Assembly (NCBI GenBank): GCA_036897485.1
Contig: JAYMTF010001212.1
Location: 1 to 25,361 of the forward strand
Origin: Pelargonium nanum
Lineage: Eukaryota > Streptophyta > Magnoliopsida > Geraniales > Geraniaceae
Reading direction: 5' to 3'
Length of the DNA stretch: 25,361 bases
A model generated the notes under the pieces. It saw only the letters and a list, made by a program, of their open reading frames with translations. It was not told the DNA's origin and searched no databases. Below, piece after piece: positions 10,997-21,519 of the stretch (positions are counted from its first letter, which is position 1; each line of letters opens with the position of its first letter). The position numbers were made by a program, and so were the translations under genes.

Positions 10997-11008
10997 ATGA
11001 GTTGCTAA
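10997..11008 (+). other. Very short upstream ORF (Met-Ser-Cys-stop) before TSR1
   Basis: An ATG at 10997 is followed by two codons and TAA at 11006-11008, 48 bases before the TSR1 start codon. It counts only if transcription starts upstream of 10997, which the telo-box and CT-rich position make likely. It may slightly lower TSR1 translation; there is no direct evidence. Confidence 0.35.
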
Positions 11009-11056
11009 CTTTATCTCTGCAAACTACGCTCCCGAGGAATTTCCCGAGTTGTTGCG

Positions 11057-14000
11057 ATGGGAGGATCTCGATCTCAGGTCAATAAGTCCCACAAGACTCG
11101 CTTCGCTTCAAAGGCGTCTCGTAATCTTCACAAAGTCTCTGCCAAAGGTTAGTCAGTTTCTCCTTATTTCAGCTATTTCCTTTAGTGCTATCAAGCTCTG
11201 TTTGGCTTATCAAGAACCCTAGGGAACTAAGAAATTTAGCACTGACTGGACTAGGCGATCAATTTTGTTATGCACGGCTCATTGTGCTTGTATTTGTTGA
11301 TTTTCATCCAGAGATTGGAAGCAAAGAGACCCCTTTTGTAGTCTCTATGAACCGCTCAGTTCTTAATTAGTTATCGTTCTAGGATTGATGTAATGGTTCC
11401 TCATTTGTTTTCTTAATGGGTTTTTGTGTTGGTGTAGATAAGGGCAGGATTTCAAAATCAGAGCATAATGTTACCAAGGGTGCTCGGGCTGCAAGACTCC
11501 AGCGGAACAAAATGGTATGTCTCCCTCTTGCCATCCTATTTCATGAAGTGCAATTATTCAGTTTCTATTTTCTTATAGCAAGTGGGTTTATTGTGTAGGT
11601 ACGAGAGCAGAAGCGGGCTGCTCTTCTAAAAGAGAAAAGAGCTTCAAGTGGATCAACCAGCCCTCCTCGAGTTATTGTGAGTGAATGCTTTGGCATAAGA
11701 GCTATTATAGTTACTGCTTTTCTGTTTTACTCCTGTGTGGTATCATGTCTACTCATGTTCAGCACCATTTGTGTTTCTTCTTATTGTATTTTTGCACAAA
11801 TTTGTTGAACGTTTAGTTAGGTGTTTTAATCATCTGCTTGCTCTTGGATTCAGGTCCTTTTTGGCCTTTCTGCTTCTGTTAACCTGGATTCACTTTCCGA
11901 AGATCTTTTGAAATTATTATCCCCTGAAGGTAGTGGAATTGCATCCACGACAGTGGCTTCATCTGAGTACAAATTAAGAGCAACGGTGAGACTTCAATAC
12001 TACATTTCATAATATCATTACTCGCTTCTTTTCAAATTCAGGAGACATGTCTTTTGATTAAAGATCAGCATTATTCCTTGAATTTGTGAATGAAAATAGA
12101 AAATTCCATACTCCTATGTAATTCTTGAACAAGATTGTGCCACAAAATATCACCTTTCTTTTATTATCGTTGAATCAATACATTTCACTGTTCTAATATC
12201 TCTTTCTCATATGAAATTACTTTGCAATAACAAAATAAATATAAAATTGGACTGTACACTTGGTAGTTGGGTGCAAAATTATTAGTTTGTAATCTTTTAC
12301 ATGTATAAAAGATTGAGAAGGAATACTGTAGAACATTATTATTTAATAGTTTCAGGGAACATATAGATTTTGTCCTGTGAACTTCTGTTCTGACTTTTAC
12401 TCTCATGTTCGATAGTGTTGGTGATTTTTCAAGGAAGTCCTTATTCCTATCCGAGTTTCATTATAAATACTAACCTAACTTATATATTTATTAGGTATTG
12501 AAAGCACCTCATGGAAATCTGTTGTCATGCATGGAAATGGCAAAGGTAAGATATAGCTACATATTCTTAAAATGTGGTTGAACTACTGGTGCCTTGAGCT
12601 TTTTTTATTTTATTTATTTATAATTATTGTGGTTATTCTTTCCTAATGGCTACGTGGTTGATTTGTAGGTTGCTGATTTGATTGCTTTTGTTGCGTCGAC
12701 AAGATCTTGTGAGGAAAGTGCTTTTATTGATTCATTTGGAGCTCAGTGCCTTTCTGTGTTCAGGTCTATTGGTTTGCCTAGCACTGTTGTTTTGATTCGC
12801 GTAAGTTCTCGATCAATGTGCTTTGCTACACATGAATTACCCTGGTTGATTAGTTAGTTTTTGCTTGAGTTGATATGAAAATAAGTATCTTTTCACGCTT
12901 GTAGGATCTACCCTCTGACCTGAAAAGAAGACACGAGTCTAAGAAGATTTGTAGTTCTAGCCTTGCTTCTGAGTTTCCTGAGGATTGTAAGTTTTATCCA
13001 GCAGATACAAAGGATGAGCTACACAAGGTAATTTTTTTTTTTTTGGGTTAATATATTCAGGTTGGCTCCTAAGAGTATTGAATATGATTGGGCCATGGTT
13101 TTCATGGCTTGGCATCTATTTTAATTTATACAGCTTTAAATTATCTGGAATTTTTAATATTTTGCTGTTTGCAGTTCATGTGGCTCTTCAAGGAACATAG
13201 GCTGGCAGTTCCTCACTGGCGTAATCAACGGCCTTACCTCATGGCCCAAAAGGTGCTTATTTAAAAAATTCTCACTTGTAGTGATAATTTTATGCCAATA
13301 GAACATAAAAAAAGTTGTTTTAAAGTTTCCTTTAATTGTCTAATACCTGAAATGACAGCAAATATGAAAGTCTATTGAGAGAAAATATGATCCCAGTATT
13401 AAAGTTGTTAATTCCTTGTTCAAACAACTATTCAGAGTTCCCAAAGATCCTCGTAGGGCTTGTTGGAAAACCTGTTGCCAGATTTGATTTATTGCCCTTT
13501 TTTTTATGTTTTGTTGATCATATGTAATTCCTACAAATGTTAAAGAGGAAAATATGATCCCAGTGCTTTTGATTTGTTTTACTTAGAAGCATTTTCTGCA
13601 TGTTTTCTGTTTATATGCTTTCTCTACGCTGACACCTTTGGTTCATGTAATTTAATTTGTTACTTATGCTGATTAATTTTTTGTAAATAACAGGTTGACA
13701 TCATTGCTGATGCTTGCAATCCAGGAAAATGCACTCTTGTCCTCACTGGTTATCTCCGTGCCCGCAGCCTATCTGTGAACCAGCTGGTAATTTATGCAGT
13801 CTTGGGTATGAAGTTTTGGGGACTTGATAAGTTGCTAATGTTTATTTATTTGTCGTTCTCGCAGGTTCATGTTTCTGGTGCTGGGGACTTCCAGTTGTCT
13901 AAAATTGAAACTTTAAAGGATCCAGTTCCCTTAAATGTAAGAAAAGGACAAGACTTAATGGAATCAGATGAAGTACATGATGTTGAGGTACTGCCTTTTC

Positions 14001-17000
14001 TTATTATAATATAAGCATAGGGGCATAGAAAGAAAAGAAACTAATCTCATTATTTTTCTGACATCTTGTATTTTGTACTGTTATGTACTTGGATATGTTT
14101 TTCAAAACAAATTAAAAACACTGTTAAAAAATTCAAGCAACATCCTTATTTTATTTTTTAATTTAGTGTATTGGTTAAACCCCTTTCACGAGAAAAGCTG
14201 AACAAAATATCAAGCCTCCTAGTGCTTGTTGGCTTTGATTGTACTACCTCTATTTCAATGTAAATGTCATTTTAGAGTCCAAAAGTTGTTTCGAAGTTAA
14301 TGTCACTTGTCTTTCCAATAATGCCCTTTATCATTCCCATAATTAGCTAATTTAGTCTTTTTAGCATTAATAAGTAGAAAATGAGTATATTAATTATGAG
14401 GGATTTGTCATCGATTAAGGTTAATTAATTCATTTTGTTGATAAACTCTAGAATGACACTTATATTGAAACAGAGGTGGTATAAGATAAACCAGAGGTCA
14501 AGGGCTCAATGCTTGGTACACAGCAAGAGAACTTAAGCCATTAGAGAACTGAGAGAACCACAACTGTGATAAAACGCTGGATATATTGACAAACTATGAA
14601 CATGTACTCTGGATTGATGATTTGATGTCAACCAACTTACCAAGCTATCTATTTTTCCTGTTCGTTGAATATGGAAAGTTATTTTGGGGTTGTTTAAATA
14701 TTGCAGGTCATTCAGTCCATGGTTCCCGACCCTTTGAAGCAAGAGCATTTACTTGCAGAAAACGTTCCAGATCCTCTTGCTGGAGAACAGGTAGCTTTGT
14801 AACTTAGTGCTTTCTTAATAATATTTTTGGTTTGTATTTTTCAAGTAACTATAGTCTTCATCATAGTTCTTTTATTTTTGTTAATTGGTAGAATCGTTTA
14901 CGTGCGAAGTTGAGTGTATATCATGTTATTTATTCGTTTGGCTTGAAGCTGTGTACTTTATCAAGTCTGATTAAATATAGATGAACAATGCGTAAGCATT
15001 GACAAACAGGTGTGTGACTTAGGGGCTTCTTAAAACACGGGTATAGTTATAGACTTATAGTACTTGTGAAGAGAGGATTATTCCTTTTTTCTCTTCTTGG
15101 AACATAGAATGCAAGAATTGATACATATATCAACATTGACAGTCATCTATTTTCTCTCATCACTGCCTGAAATTCATATTTAACATAATAGCATTTTTCA
15201 TTATTTGCCCAGTATAGAAAAATACTTGACTAATCATGTTACTAATTTTCGTTCACAAATTTTTCCTAATTAGACATGGCCAACAGCGGAAGAAATGGCC
15301 GAGGCAGATAAATTCCAAAAAGAAAAAAAGATGAAGAAGAGGGTTCTTCCTCGAGGCACTTCAGAGTACCAGGTCTGCATATGTACTCGTTTGTTATATT
15401 ATAGTTCAAATCTCCTCTTTTTACACTAACATAAACATCTATGTAATTGCATACTAATTAAAATATTTCAGGCAGCTTGGATTGTAGATGATGATACATA
15501 TGAGGATGATTCTCAGAGCAGTGATGATGGAGATGATGGTATGGTATTGGATGGAGAAAGTGGCTACCCTGATCAACAAGGCACGAATAACATTCCAGAC
15601 TTTGAAGATGATCAAGCATCTCTAAACTTGAGGGACTCTGATGAAGAAACTGAAGCCGATACAATGATGATGGTAATTGTTAATATAGTAATATATCATG
15701 AATATATTTCTGTTTTTGTAAGGGGTATGTAGCCTTTCTTAACAATATTATGTGGAAACATATGTTATTGATGTCATTCATTACTGATTCTTGATGCTGG
15801 CTGGACTCTTATTTCAATCTAGTCTACCTGTATGGTTACATTGTTTTTCTTACCGAAGATTTCAATCTGCATTCCTCATCAATTATATTATAGAAATTTC
15901 ATCATTTTAAAATGACTGCCTTGTCTTGCAGGATGGTGATAATATGACTAAAGAACAGATAGAAGATGAGATTCGCAAAATTAAAGAAGCACATGCTGAA
16001 GATGAGGGTATCTCTTCTCTCAAAACTAGAACTTGTATTTTGTATGTTGTGGCCAGTGATCACTTGTAATTCCGTTTATAACATTAAAACCATGCAGTAG
16101 TGTACTTCATATTTTTTCAATTGAATAAGGAAGCCAATACTCTTCGAATCATTGTTAATAATTGTTTGTTTTGTGCAGAATATCCAGATGAAGTGGATAC
16201 CCCAATAGATATTCCTGCCAGAAAGCGTTTTGCCAAGTATAGAGGCCTCAAGTCCTTCAGGACCTCCTCATGGGACCCCAAGGTAATATTAATGATTTAT
16301 ATATAGTACGTATTGTATGTAATGTCACTAAAGCTGTTGCCAATTTTCATCAGGAATCTCTTCCTCCAGAGTATGCTAGAATTTTTGCATTTGATAATTT
16401 TGCAAGAACGCAAAAATACGTACTCCGAAGAGCTTTAGAAATTGAGCAAGACAATCAAGATGACTGTATACCAGTTGGCTCATATGCAAGACTTCATATA
16501 AATGACATGTCAGTTGGTGTTGCTTCCAAAATATCCATGCTTGCAAAGACATTGCCTGTTGTAGCATGTGGCCTCTTGCAGCATGAGTCCAAGATGTCTG
16601 TCCTCCATTTCAGGTCTCTCTTTTTCTTTGCCATCTGAATTCTATTCGTGTGAGTTATTTGTTAACTTGGTTGTAAGTTGCTTATTAATATGGAATTTTT
16701 TCTGTTCGTAGCATAAAGAAGCACGACTCATACAGTGCCCCTATCAAAGCAAAAGAAGAATTCGTATTCCATGTTGGCTTCCGACAATTTGTTGCTAGGT
16801 AATTATTTCTAGCCATCTGTAGCCATACCATTTTTTTTGTTCTTTTGTTCAACTTCTCTAAGTAGCTGTTCATACCATGTGTACTCTGTTGCAGACCAAT
16901 ATTTTCTTCTGAGAACATCAATTCAGACAAGCATAAGATGGAAAGGTTTCTTCACGCTGGCCGTTTTGCAGTTGCTTCAATCTATGCCCCAGTTTCTTTT

Positions 17001-18249
17001 CCCCCTCTTCCTTTGATAGCTGTGAAGAGTGGAGAGGATAATGTTTCACCTGCAGTTGCTGCTGTTGGGTCACTGAAAAGTATTGACCCTGACAGGATTA
17101 TTCTAAAGAAGATCATCTTAACTGGGTATGACTCTAGAACTATTCGTGCTTGTTGCAAGTTTTAACTTATGATGAAAGTTTTGAGTTTGGGTATGAGTAA
17201 TGGTCTTTACTGCCTTTCTAATCCCAATTCATATATGATGCAGTTACCCTCAACGTGTATCAAAGTTAAAAGCCTCTGTAAGATACATGTTTCATACCCC
17301 TGAGGATGTGAGGTGGTTCAAGGTAGAATATATTTTTCTGGCTTCAGTGCTCTTTTGTCTTTATCAAAAGGTAGAATATATTTTTAAATGTTTAGTGAGT
17401 TTTTTATTTGGCCCAAACTTGCAGCCTGTTGAAGTGTGGACAAAATGTGGTCGCCGTGGTCGCATTAAGGAACCTGTTGGTACACATGGTATGGTGCTAA
17501 TTATCCTGAAAATAATTGCTTCGAGGAATTTGGTGTTTTTTCATCTTTTGGTCTCATTGATAAAGAAATAGAAAGGATATATGGTGCATATGATTCAGCT
17601 GGAATATTTTGGTTAAAAAAAGAAGAGAAGGCGTAGCCAAATTTGATTTTCTGGTGCTAACTTTACCTGTTGACGGCAATTGACTTGTTTTGCATTAAGG
17701 ACTAGGAAATAAGATTGTTTATATGTGGTTAAGTATTTGAAAGAAAGAAGTTGAAAATTAGGGTTGCAGTGATGGTATTTTGATGGCTGTGGCTAGTAAA
17801 CCTAGTTGTATAGTCTGCCCAGGTCAGTGCTGTGAAGTTTGAGTTAAAGTGATTACTTAAGAGACTTGAGAAGTAAATTTCATTATTAGTTGGGATATAT
17901 ACTTGGAGAAATAAGGAAAATAAATGCTTGTATTTTTGCTGGTTCTCCATGTACAATTCCTGTGTTACAACAGTTTAGACGCAATTGTTGCTGGTGATAA
18001 AAGTGAATTTTTATAATTGCTTCTTGTGTTTGACCTTTGGTGCAATTCCATCATTGGTGACTATAGTAAATTGTGTTATGGTAAACGTTTTAAAGAGCAT
18101 ACTGAGTAGTTTTTGTTTCATTTTTCTCAGGGGCAATGAAGTGCATCCTTAACGGGGTTCTTCAGCAGAATGATACTGTGTGTATGAGCTTGTTCAAGCG
18201 CGTGTATCCCAAGTGGCCAGAACAACGGTTCCCCATAATCGATGCTTGA
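11057..18249 (+). CDS. TSR1: Pre-rRNA-processing protein TSR1 homolog
   Basis: Twenty-one exons join in phase: 11057-11147, 11438-11514, 11599-11676, 11854-11985, 12495-12545, 12669-12800, 12905-13027, 13175-13252, 13694-13786, 13865-13987, 14707-14790, 15274-15372, 15472-15672, 15932-16007, 16179-16282, 16354-16613, 16712-16798, 16895-17125, 17244-17322, 17425-17488 and 18131-18249. They give 793 residues, the usual TSR1 length (about 790-800). The order is: a basic N-terminus ([20 protein letters not shown]), a GTPase-like domain with a degenerate P-loop ([12 protein letters not shown], lacking GKS/T), the AARP2CN region (~230-330), an acidic loop (~388-450, many Asp/Glu), and the Bms1/Tsr1 C-terminal domain ending [20 protein letters not shown]1 is a catalytically inactive GTPase relative of BMS1 that binds pre-40S particles during late small-subunit maturation. 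The start is the first ATG that leads into the conserved N-terminus. All exons are intact. Confidence 0.95.
14244..14479. mobile_element. Stowaway MITE in TSR1 intron 10
   Basis: A 236-bp element has long terminal inverted repeats. The left end starts CTACCTCTATTTCAATGTAA and the right end, read on the other strand, starts CCACCTCTGTTTCAATATAA; over about 35 bases only five differ. The flanks are TA on both sides (14242-14243 and 14480-14481), the Tc1/mariner target site. The ends resemble Stowaway consensus termini. It has no coding capacity, so movement would need a mariner transposase elsewhere. It lies inside the intron, away from both splice sites. Confidence 0.85.
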
Positions 18250-18621
18250 TTAAAGCAACGCAACAGGATGTCGTGTCTGTCTTCGATGGGAATGAAGCTC
18301 TGGTTCAGATTATCAATTTCATGTTTGCTGTAAAGCTATACATGCAATTGAATGACAAGTAGGGTAGGGGCCAGGGCCGCATAGATCTTGGCCTCACCTT
18401 CAATTTTGTAAATTCAAAAATTAAGTAGCAAATTGTATTGTGGTCCTATCATTTTGGTTGGTTTGTACTCTGCTACAAATGCAACAACAAACACACCCCA
18501 AGAGAAATAGTGTTCTCCAATATAACATTGGTTTCTTGTTTTTATATCACAAACTTCTAGTGTGTTTGTTATTATTTAGTAACTTGTAAAACATGTGAAC
18601 AAGAACATGAATGTTGAAATT
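18250..18621. other. 3' UTR of TSR1 and tail-to-tail spacer to BAHD copy A
   Basis: TSR1 (+) and BAHD copy A (-) end towards each other with 372 bases between their stop codons. The first ~180 bases, to about 18430, recur in damaged form at 21880-22040. The stretch from about 18530 (TTTCTTGTTTTTATATCACA) recurs near 24305 downstream of copy C. No gene lies here; a short open frame reaching 18362 only reads the TSR1 end and UTR in another frame. Confidence 0.7.
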
Positions 18622-20037
18622 TCATGGATGAGAAGCAGAGCAACCAATTTCCAGAGGACTGGGATTGTTGGAAGCAAATTCAAGAAGCTCCTTGTGATTT
18701 TCTAGTATAGCCATATCGTCTTGGTCCAAGTTGACCCAGGCTTCTATTCCATCTCCCGATCTTGCATCCATGAGAATGATAACGTTCGCAAGCTTTGACA
18801 TCAATTCTGAATCAGCATAACCAGCACATGTTGTCCAGATTGGTTTCCCCCAACCGAAATCGACATCATATGGGCCGAATTTACACCAACTAGTAAATCT
18901 AATTTAATCAGTACCTTCGTCCAAGTCCGAGAACTCCCTCTTCATTTCCACTATAAGGTCACGCGTGTTGGAAAATCCTCCACCACCTAGAAGCCTCTTC
19001 ACAAAGTCGCAGTCAATCTTTTTCAACGCCTCTCTCAGCTCGCAGACCAACCTGCACAGCCCTGTATCATCCACACAATTTGCAGCTGCACTCCATTGAA
19101 AATTCCCCATCCATTGATCAGAATATTTTGGCTCTGCTCTCTGGCGTATGTTCACTTGATGGGTCACCAGTGTCGGCCTTTGAATGCCGGATCTTTCTCT
19201 GAAAACAGTCGCAATACATTTCCAGAGTAGAGCTGTCACGGCCTCAACGCGGGTTGGGTTTAGCACGGTTGAGCTTGATTCATTAGCTCTGGCCTTGAGT
19301 TTGGATATGGCAGAGCCATCGAATACAAATCTTCTAACAACGAACCTCCCCTTCTTGTAAAAGGGGCTCAGCAAAGCATACCAGGTTGCGTCGTTCGGGT
19401 AGGACTCATTGTGTGGAAACAGAGCGGAGGCATCGAATCTTGGACGCGGACACTCGGATAGTTCATAGCCATTGGCATGAAATTTGCGAGCCGTGTCAGC
19501 CAAATCTTTGAGAAAAGTACAGATACCAATAAAATCAACAATTTTGTGATAGAAAAACAATGCGACAACAATACCACCACAAGCGAATGCAGTTACTTGA
19601 ATCTTGGTTACGCGCCCTCCTATTGGATTCCCAGTAGATCCACCAGGAAGAAACTTATTCAGCAATCGGAGGTCGGGTTGGGCTAGGTATTCGGACAAGT
19701 GACAGTTGACTTTGGCCGTAGCATAGTAAACTCCCTCGTCATCACATTCGACAGAGACACTGTCTTTGATCTTTCCCGCAAAAGGGTAAAATCGAGTTAA
19801 GGTTTCGGAGAGAGATTGCTTGAGGAGCTGTGATTTTTGGTTGGTCGGGAATTGGTCGTTAGGATAGAAGAGGATGATGGGGACATAGAGGGAAGGAGAC
19901 AATTGATCCAATAGAGAGAGCTTGTGGATGTTGAGGTGAAGGGGAGTTGGAGAAGATGGTTCGATGAATTCCTCGGAAATGATTTCCACTTGCAACATCA
20001 TTTTCAGGATGTTTTGGTGGAGCTTGCCCTGAGACAT
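18622..20037 (-). pseudogene. BAHD acyltransferase copy A, single premature stop
   Basis: The single-exon frame is collinear with intact copy B over its whole length. HKIVD fills the HxxxD site, which supplies the catalytic histidine, although the following Gly (HxxxDG) is Phe here. LNPTRVEAVTALLWKC and VNIRQR are present. At 18904-18906 a TAA replaces the TAT (Tyr) of copies B and C, giving a 377-residue product. The next 94 codons stay in frame to TGA at 18622-18624 and still encode DVDFGWG, so this one substitution is the only visible break and is probably recent. The truncated product loses DFGWG and the end of the C-terminal domain, so activity is unlikely. The start equivalent to copy B is the ATG at 19999-20001; the upstream in-frame ATG at 20037 lies in what is 5' leader in copy B. 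BAHD enzymes move acyl groups from CoA to alcohols or amines in the cytosol. Confidence 0.88.
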
Positions 20038-20573
20038 TCACTAAGCTACCCTCTCTTTATATCGAATGAGTTCATCTGTTGACTTCTACAACAATTTAAA
20101 TTTGTCTGAATTTAGATCGATAAATAGACTTCAACATGATGAAAGTTTATATTGAATTTGATTTTTCGAATTAAATGCGGTAATATTTATATTTTTTTTG
20201 TATAAATAAACGAATTTATCTTATCAAATTCGAAATTGATTGGATCAATACAGTTTTAAGTTGGATTGAATTTCAAATATCCACATATTTGAATCCATAT
20301 TGTCACTTCTAATCATGTCAATTTTTTTATAGCATTAAGTAGTTGTTAGTAGATGCCAATAAAAAGAAAAAAAAACAAGTAGCTGTTAGTTGAATCAATT
20401 GTGATATTTGAGTATATGTATCATAACATTACTTTAAAATAAAGAACATGTGCCGTGCTTTTAAGTTTTAATAAGAAAATTCATAAGATATACTTTAGGT
20501 ACATTACAAATCGACAATCAATTTTGGGGGTTTGAACTATATATGCATGTGGGTGGATTCGAATTTTTAGTTG
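20038..20573. other. Promoter and upstream region of BAHD copy A
   Basis: I see no gene. The first ~300 bases are visibly related to the region upstream of copy B (23508-23880). They share the CTCTCTTTATA core promoter (read from +), a TTTTTCGAAT block, a TTTTAAGTTGGAT block and a TCTAATCATGT block in the same order. So the promoter was duplicated with the gene. Beyond that the stretch is plain AT-rich DNA. Confidence 0.6.
20055..20061 (-). promoter_or_regulatory. TATA box of BAHD copy A
   Basis: On the minus strand this reads TATAAAG, followed by AGAGGG. The same arrangement stands before copy B. The distance to the aligned ATG at 20001 is 54 bases. Its conservation in two copies supports it. 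Confidence 0.6.
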
Positions 20574-20868
20574 GAATATGTTCTATTGCGGTCCTCAAAT
20601 TATTCATTTTATTCTGATATGGTACTCAAATTGTTTTTTGTTTCAATTTGATCCTAATAGTATCTATTTTGTTTCAATTCAATTCCCTAAGTATTCATTT
20701 TGTTCTAATTTAATCCATTCCGTTTTTAACTAATACTTAACGGAGTGGATCAAATTGGAACAAAATGTATACTTAGCCACTTAGGGGATCAAATTGAAAC
20801 ACAAATTAAATTAGGTACCAAATTGGAATAAAATGAATAGTTTGAGGACCAAAATGAAATATTTTCCT
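20574..20868. mobile_element. Foldback/MITE-like inverted repeat, about 295 bp
   Basis: The two halves are imperfect inverted copies of each other. The left arm has GGTCCTCAAATTATTCATTT, and the right arm on the other strand has GGTCCTCAAACTATTCATTT; both go on through ATTTGGTAC-like, TTTCAATTTGATCC and ATTTTGTTC-like blocks to a centre near 20717-20747 (CCGTTTTTAACT...TTAACGG). The whole unit could fold into one long hairpin. It has no coding capacity. I cannot identify a clear target duplication, so the superfamily is open. Confidence 0.7.
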
Positions 20869-20919
20869 TTTCAGTTTGTAGGGATGTAATTACAAAATAT
20901 TTATTAATCACAAAATAAA

Positions 20920-21155
20920 TAAATTGTTTAGAGGAATTGAGGATTCTAAACCAAAGATTAATTGGCTTATACTAAGCCATTGATGAGGTGATGACACATC
21001 ATTAAAATTCATGGATCCGGGCGGGTCACTCCGCTCCCACCAATTCACTTGAGTGTGTATGAATGAAATTTATTGAGGTGTCATCAACTCATTGGTTTGA
21101 CTTAGGTTAAGCCAAAAATTAGTTGGCTTAGATTCTTTATTCTCTAATTTACAAA
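20920..21155. mobile_element. Second foldback/MITE-like inverted repeat, about 235 bp
   Basis: The left arm contains TTAGAGGAATTGAGGATTCT and ATTGGCTTATACTAAGCCA. The right arm on the other strand contains TTAGAGAATAAAGAATCT and TTGGCTTAACCTAAGTCAA, and both arms carry GATGACAC. The central part is GC-richer (GGATCCGGGCGGGTCACTCC). It is a non-coding, hairpin-forming unit unlike its neighbour at 20574-20868, so two different elements entered this spacer side by side. Confidence 0.6.
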
Positions 21156-21519
21156 TATATTTGTTTCTTTTTGAAGTTTTGATGTTTCGGGTTCGAGTCT
21201 CCTTACCAACAATGTTAGGTGAAATTTTGAGTTAAAAGGGAGAGCTCTAAAAAAAATCATATAAAAAAAATAGAAATACATTATAGCATACATATTCAAA
21301 TTAAAAATATCAAATTCATTAGAAAAAAAGTTAAAAACATTTACAAATCACAATTGTTGATAAGCAATGGACAATGGACAATTCTGAAATCTAATCTTAA
21401 GGGGATAATGATAAACAATGAACATGTTAGAAAAAAAAACTTACTTGAGAGAGAGCAATTGAAAATGAGTACAAACTTTCTAAAATTACGCGAACTTCTA
21501 TATTTCTTCAATTCATCCT
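21156..21519. other. AT-rich spacer without a gene
   Basis: A GGTTCGAGTCTCC word at 21190-21202 resembles a tRNA-type B box and is followed by an A-rich stretch, which could be the end of an old SINE. Small open frames on both strands at 21341-21620 have no recognisable content. I see nothing else. Confidence 0.4.

Larger units (their letters stand above)
10450..11056. promoter_or_regulatory. Divergent promoter region shared by CRP1 (-) and TSR1 (+)
   Basis: The two start codons are 607 bases apart and the genes point away from each other, so this stretch must serve both. It holds three ACGT cores on the + strand: 10686-10689 (CCACGTAA), 10723-10726 (TGACGTGT) and 10807-10810 (ACACGTGGC, a G-box/ABRE-like site). 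These are typical sites for bZIP and bHLH factors such as HY5 and PIF. A telo-box lies near the TSR1 end. I see no clear TATA box for either gene, which fits housekeeping promoters. The pyrimidine-rich run near 10941-10960 (TTTTGCTTCTTCTTCG) is usual around plant transcription starts. Confidence 0.65.

Noticed and set aside
18622..18804. Separate 60-residue minus-strand gene
   Set aside because: It is the tail of BAHD copy A behind the premature stop, in the same frame.
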